11,188 nt of DNA from Nephromyces sp. MM_2019 (Eukaryota; Apicomplexa; Aconoidasida; Nephromycida), in assembly GCA_015657535.1 (NCBI GenBank), contig JADHZB010001177.1:1124-12311 (forward strand), given 5' to 3'. A program made the translations under genes and the position numbers. Positions 7,823 to 11,188 of the stretch are shown here, piece after piece. The notes beneath the pieces were generated by a model. It was not told where the DNA came from, searched no databases, and worked only from the letters and a program-made list of their open reading frames with translations. How positions within the stretch are numbered: position 1 is the first letter of the stretch; each line of letters begins with the position of its first letter.

Positions 7823-10800
7823 GTAACTTTACTGATTTACGTTGAAACTAGTGGATTTCTTCATTTTCATCTATCTGATGTGTGTGGTATTCTCTATTCC
7901 TCAGTTTCATCTAATATTGTGCTAATCGTCATGTTCATCATCTTCATCTTCCTCTTAACTGGCTATTTCACCTCCGTCTCTATCTACTCCATCATGTTCT
8001 TCCTCTTCTTCCTCTTCTTTTTGATGCTTTTTAGGCCCTCTAGTAAGGTATACATTCTCGAAGCATCGGACCATGTAGGAGGCAGGATAAAGAAGATTTC
8101 TTTGAAAGATGCTTATAGAGGCTCCACTGAAAATTTGTGTGCGAATCGCTCAAAAGTTCTATGGGAGGAAGAAGAAGCTGCTCAATCCAACACAGTTGAA
8201 GAGATTTCCCGAGAAGATGGTAGCTTCTCTACAACCTGTTGCGAAGATGTGTGTGTGCGCCCACATCTTCAACAAGAGTATGATGCTGGAGCATCATGGC
8301 TTCATGGCATTGAAGGAAATCCTCTTTTCATGGTTTACGAGGTGTGTTTGCATGGGTATGTGTGGGTGTTTGTAAATAAGTGTATGTGGGTATGGAAGGG
8401 TCTGTGTGTAGGTGTGTGCGGGTGTGGTTGTGTGGGTAGGTTCTGGTAGATGTGTTTAGGTGTGGGTGGGTATGAGTGGGTTTGTGTGGGTCTGCATGTT
8501 TGATGTTTGTACCTGTGTGTGCGTGTGTAAAATTGACTTTTCTGCTAAGTCTGAGTGCTAAAGTATGAAAAGTTTCGCAATCTTGAAAGCTTATGCTTGA
8601 GCAATGCGTCGCTCGATACATCGTTTTGTTTAAACCTCTTTCATCCTCCTACAGGAGCGAACTCCAAATTCCTCTCCCTTAACTCCCCATATACCCCCCC
8701 TACACCCTCTCTTATCATCCCCTTAACTCCCCCATTCCACCCCCCGCTTAACCTCTCCTTCCACCTCCCCTAACCTCCAATATACTCTGCAAAACCCTCC
8801 TTAAAGCTTCCCTGAAGCCCTCCTGAGCCCCCCTAAATCCTGCTTACCTTCCCATACACCCTCTCCCTACCTCCCACTAACCCTCCTCACCCCCCCCCCC
8901 AACGCAAACTTCTCTGATCAGGACTATAAGCCTTTTGCTGAATCTGTATTCAAAGAAGAAGGCGAGATCGGTGAGTTTGGCACTACAGATACCTTCTATA
9001 GCACTTCATATCCCTGGCAAATCTTTGATAATGATGGAAAGTCTGTTCCCCCCAACATAGTTCAAGACGCCTATATGGAGTTTCAGGTGTGTGTGAGAAT
9101 GACGCGCTGCTGTGTGTGTGTGAGAGAATGGCTCCCGCTTGTGTGTTTATTTATGAGAATAGCTCGTTTGTGTGAGAAAAATATCTTTTCCAGCGCATTC
9201 TATGGGTGTGGCGCTCATCTCTTTTTGATCACATTGTGTGTGTGTAACACTCATCTCTTTGCTACCTCATTTCGTGTGTGTGAGACTCAACTCGCGAACG
9301 GCTCTGCTTGTGTGAGAATTGATGGCCTGCCTTTTCTGTGCCCTTCCCAACTGTCGCTCTGTGTGTACGCCCAAACTAGTTGCTCCTCTTCTCATCTTCT
9401 ACTCCTTCATAACTGGCAACTCTTCTACCTTTTCATTTTCTTTTCAGAGAAACCTAAATTTTACAAGAATTCTTCTCGACCATCCTCTTTTTAAAGAGCC
9501 TAGAAAGCTTAAAGATTTGTCAAATCCCAATACAGCTGAAAGCATTCGGTGAGATCTTCTTCTTCTTCTTCTTCCTCTTCTTGTTGAACTTCTTTCTATT
9601 CTTCACCTTCTTCCCCTTCTTTCTCTTGTTTCTTTTCTTCTAATCTTCACCTTCTTCTTTCTCTTTTTCCTTTTTTCCCCTCCTTCTCCCTTCTCCATCC
9701 TCCACATCCCTCCCCTTACTCCTCCCGGTACCCTCCACCCCCCTCTCCCTCCTATTAACTCCAGTGCAGGTGTTTACTACCCAAAGGATAGCCTTAAAGA
9801 GTGGAATTTACTGTTTGAAGATCTTTCGGCAGTTGAAGATGAGCTGTTTGATTCTGTTGGTAGGCTGCTCGATAAGAATCAAAAGCGATGGGAATCAACT
9901 ATGAGAAGTGTAGGCGGAAATCTTGATATAAAGAATGTTAGTTGTGTGTGTGTGCGCAGACGTGTATATGAATTTACGTGGGTGTGTGAGAACGTGTGTG
10001 TAGATGTGTGTCTAAATATGTGTGCGTGTGCGAACGTGTGTGTAGATGCGGGTGTGTGCGAACGTGTGTGTAGATGTGGGTCTAAATATGTGTGTGTGTG
10101 CGAACGTGTGTGTAGATGTGTGTCTAAATATGTGTGTGTGCGAACGTGTGTGTAGATGTGGGTGTGAGCGAACGTGTGTGTAGATGTGGGTGTGTGCGAA
10201 CGTGTATGTAGATGTGGGTGTGTGCGAACGTGTGTGTAGATGTGTGTCTAAATATGTGTGTGTGTGCGAACGTGTGTGTAGATGTGGGTGTGTGCGAACG
10301 TGTGTGTAGATGTGGGTCTAAATATGTGTGTGTGTGCGAACGTGTGTGTAGATGTGTGTCTAAATATGTGTGTGTGTGCGAATGTGTGTGTAGATGTGGG
10401 TCTAAATATGTATGTGTGTGCGAACGTGTGTGTAGATGTGTGTCTAAATATGTGTGCGTGTGCGAATTTGTGTGTAGATGTGTGTCTAAATATGTGTGTG
10501 TGTGCGAACGTGTGTGTAGATGTGTGTCTAAATATGTGTGTGTGTGCGAACGTGTGTGTAGATGTGTGTCTAAATATGTGTGCGTGTGCGAACGTGTGTG
10601 TAGATGTGTGTCTAAATATGTGTGTGTGTGCGAACGTGTGTGTAGATGTGTGTCTAAATATGTATGTGTGTGCGAACGTGTGTGTAGATGTGTGTCTAAA
10701 TATGTGTGTGTGTGCGAACGTGTGTGTAGATGTGTGTGTATTGTATATGAATATGTGCGTAGATGCGTGTTTATTGCTGTGGGTATGCGAGTGTGTTGCC

Positions 10801-11034
10801 CAGTTATGCGTGTGTATATGTATGTTTGTGATCATGCACATGCATGCGAATATGTAAAAATGTGCAATATACCTGTGTGTGTGTGTGTATGTGTTTCTCA
10901 GCTCTTACTTCACTTTCTGAAGGATGAGGCTGGCGAGTTTTGCGCCATCAGTTTGGATGACTACACACTCAACGACTGGAATGCAGATAGCGACTTTGAT
11001 GGAAGACATGTTATGCTAAGGAGCATGTGGAAGA
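7743..11034 (+). CDS. FAD-dependent amine oxidase (polyamine oxidase / LSD1-like), N-terminal part
   Basis: Exons are 7743-7822, 8035-8341, 8922-9086, 9448-9548, 9765-9936 and 10902 to about 11034; all phases agree. The family oxidises amines (polyamines, or methyl-lysine in the LSD1 branch) using FAD. The product opens with [19 protein letters not shown], a beta strand with GxGxxG at residues 11-16, for FAD ADP binding. [14 protein letters not shown] at 32-45 has the ribose-binding Glu36 and the GGR motif. [18 protein letters not shown] is at 108-125. The last exon reads [20 protein letters not shown], like the W..D.D..G.H region of polyamine oxidases. About 40 extra residues (46-107) separate GGRI from the GASW motif. 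Only about 318 residues are present, whereas the family is usually 450 or more, so the catalytic-lysine half lies outside unless the gene is broken. Substrate cannot be assigned. An in-frame ATG at 7704 is an alternative start. Confidence 0.88.
7823..8034 (+). other. Amine oxidase intron 1 (212 bp)
   Basis: It begins GTAACT and ends GCTTTTTAG after a long CTTCCTCTTCTTCC pyrimidine tract. It is open in one frame but encodes only Phe/Ile/Ser-rich residues, and removing it joins the FAD beta strand to VYILEA correctly. Confidence 0.88.
8035..8341 (+). CDS. Amine oxidase exon 2 (307 nt)
   Basis: The acceptor GCTTTTTAG ends at 8034; the donor is GAG|GTGTGT at 8342. It enters in phase 2, making Arg27 across the junction, and leaves in phase 0. 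It carries [14 protein letters not shown] and [16 protein letters not shown]. The 62 residues between are acidic and Ser-rich ([15 protein letters not shown]) and are probably a lineage-specific surface loop. Confidence 0.92.
8342..8921 (+). other. Amine oxidase intron 2 (580 bp), TG-rich head and C-rich tail
   Basis: The first about 190 bp are TG/GGGTG-rich (GTGTGGGTGTTTG words). After a short neutral stretch, 8655-8910 is CTCCC/CACCC-rich and contains a C run at 8891-8900. An acceptor-like CCTCCTACAG at about 8654 has no usable downstream donor, because the C-rich part lacks GT. Confidence 0.88.
8655..8910. repeat. C-rich tract without any GT dinucleotide
   Basis: About 255 nt of CCCTCC/CTTAACC/CACCC words, degenerate and loosely tandem (CTTAACTCCC, CTTAACCTCTCC, CTAACCTCC). 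By eye no GT occurs until about 8945, inside exon 3. Confidence 0.85.
8922..9086 (+). CDS. Amine oxidase exon 3 (165 nt)
   Basis: The acceptor TCTGATCAG ends at 8921; the donor is CAG|GTGTGT at 9087; both phase 0, 55 codons. It reads [20 protein letters not shown] and later [20 protein letters not shown], consistent with the variable substrate-domain region of this family. A GTGAGT inside it at about 8969 is a possible cryptic donor, but the frame stays well-formed beyond it. Confidence 0.8.
9087..9447 (+). other. Amine oxidase intron 3 (361 bp) with degenerate TG repeat
   Basis: It starts GTGTGT, with variants of GTGTGTGAGAATGGCTC recurring about every 30-45 nt to about 9325 (forms such as TGAGAATAGCTCG, TGTAACACTCATCTC, GTGAGACTCAACTCG). 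It becomes pyrimidine-rich before TTTTCAG. The 139-codon open frame across it is repeat-driven. Confidence 0.82.
9448..9548 (+). CDS. Amine oxidase exon 4 (101 nt)
   Basis: The acceptor CATTTTCTTTTCAG is the strongest in the window; the donor is TTCG|GTGAGA, entering phase 0 and leaving phase 2. It reads [20 protein letters not shown] then [13 protein letters not shown]. No family motif sits here; the assignment rests on the splice signals and frame continuity. Confidence 0.75.
9549..9764 (+). other. Amine oxidase intron 4 (216 bp), almost all pyrimidine
   Basis: It begins GTGAGA, then CTTCTT/TTCTTC to about 9670 and CTCCC/CACCC to about 9750, followed by TATTAACTCCAG with a branch-point-like TTAAC just before the acceptor. 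Confidence 0.85.
9765..9936 (+). CDS. Amine oxidase exon 5 (172 nt)
   Basis: The acceptor is ATTAACTCCAG at 9764. The alternative AG five bases later (TGCAG) would give an immediate stop in frame, so the first is chosen. The donor is AAGAAT|GTTAGT, phase 0. It reads [20 protein letters not shown] and later [20 protein letters not shown], an alpha-helical, charged segment fitting the helical substrate domain. Confidence 0.78.
9937..10901 (+). other. Amine oxidase intron 5 (965 bp) carrying a tandem repeat
   Basis: It begins GTTAGT and ends TTTCTCAG. Nearly all of it is the 42/28-bp tandem array and flanking TG-rich DNA. Its length is not a multiple of three, so retention would not keep exons 5 and 6 in frame. 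Confidence 0.85.
9979..10740. repeat. 42-bp tandem array with 28-bp variant units
   Basis: The marker TAAATATG occurs at 10013, 10083, 10125, 10249, 10319 and then every 42 nt to 10697, 14 copies in all. The 42-nt unit divides into three GT-rich 14-mers ending in AAATAT, GTGCGA and GTAGAT. Shorter 28-nt units lack the AAATAT 14-mer, giving spacings of 70 and 124. Units carry few point differences (GTGGG for GTGTG, TGCGTG for TGTGTG). Confidence 0.95.
10902..11034 (+). CDS. Amine oxidase exon 6, 3' border uncertain
   Basis: The acceptor GTGTTTCTCAG ends at 10901, phase 0. It reads [20 protein letters not shown] then [19 protein letters not shown], matching the part of polyamine oxidases just before the central G-rich loop. 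The frame meets TAG at 11037-11039. A donor AAGA|GTTAGT at 11035 would avoid the stop, and the same GTTAGT word is used after exon 5. A third reading has a 1-nt shift leading to [13 protein letters not shown] before GTGTGT at about 11053. TG-rich DNA follows to the window edge, which favours an intron. Confidence 0.75.
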
Positions 11035-11094
11035 GTTAGTTCAAGAGTGCCTGTGTGTGTGTATGTGTTTGTGTATGCTAAATTACATGGCTTA

Positions 11095-11100
<6 letters not shown>

Positions 11101-11188
<88 letters not shown>
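11101..11188. repeat. Pure (TG)n microsatellite, at least 44 units
   Basis: Uninterrupted TG from 11101 to the window edge, following the TG-rich start of what is probably the next amine oxidase intron. A sequence break here is consistent with an assembly ending in the repeat. Confidence 0.97.

Noticed and set aside
9979..10740. CRISPR-like array
   Set aside because: The whole 42-nt unit is repeated without unique spacers, it is GT-rich, and it lies in a eukaryotic intron.
10212..11039. Open frame of 275 codons with a 14-residue Cys-rich repeat running into exon 6
   Set aside because: The unit length (42 nt) is a multiple of three, so any stop-free frame stays open. The minus strand is open too. 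The frame of exon 5 hits a stop in the array, and the intron length is not a multiple of three.

Overview
The window is eukaryotic genomic DNA. Both recognisable genes are split by spliceosomal introns with GT..AG borders, and reading frames and protein motifs continue across the joins. More than half of the sequence is low-complexity (TG/CA)n DNA, minisatellites and purine or pyrimidine tracts. Introns are 200 bp to about 2 kb and rich in GT. The organism cannot be named from the sequence; a protist with repeat-rich introns fits, but that is inference.

Layout: (1) Positions 1-3089, minus strand: the middle of a multi-exon gene for an RCC1-repeat (seven-bladed beta-propeller type) protein. 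Three exons are well supported (3089-2208, 1168-927, 533-267) and join in frame. The gene runs off the left edge. (2) Positions 3090-5267: mostly low-complexity DNA, read here as one long intron of that gene. (3) Positions 5268-5747, minus strand: three short segments that read as degenerate RCC1 blades and are probably upstream exons. One contains a likely 1-nt frameshift at a T7 run. (4) Positions 5748-7742: intergenic or untranslated DNA with two degenerate minisatellites and pyrimidine tracts. It lies between divergently oriented genes and may hold a 5'UTR intron of the right-hand gene. (5) Positions 7743 to the right edge, plus strand: the N-terminal part of a FAD-dependent amine oxidase (polyamine oxidase / LSD1-like superfamily). 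Six exons carry the dinucleotide-binding motif, the GGR motif and the GASWLHG motif. The catalytic C-terminal half is probably beyond the window.

The most unusual features are in the non-coding DNA. Introns have a shared two-part design, with a GT-rich head that merges with the donor site and a C/T-rich tail before the acceptor. One intron holds a 42-bp tandem repeat built from 14-nt sub-units. An inverted G/C-rich repeat brackets the largest RCC1 exon. No RNA gene, CRISPR array, transposon or prokaryotic feature was seen. The two genes share only their divergent orientation; nothing here shows that their products work together.
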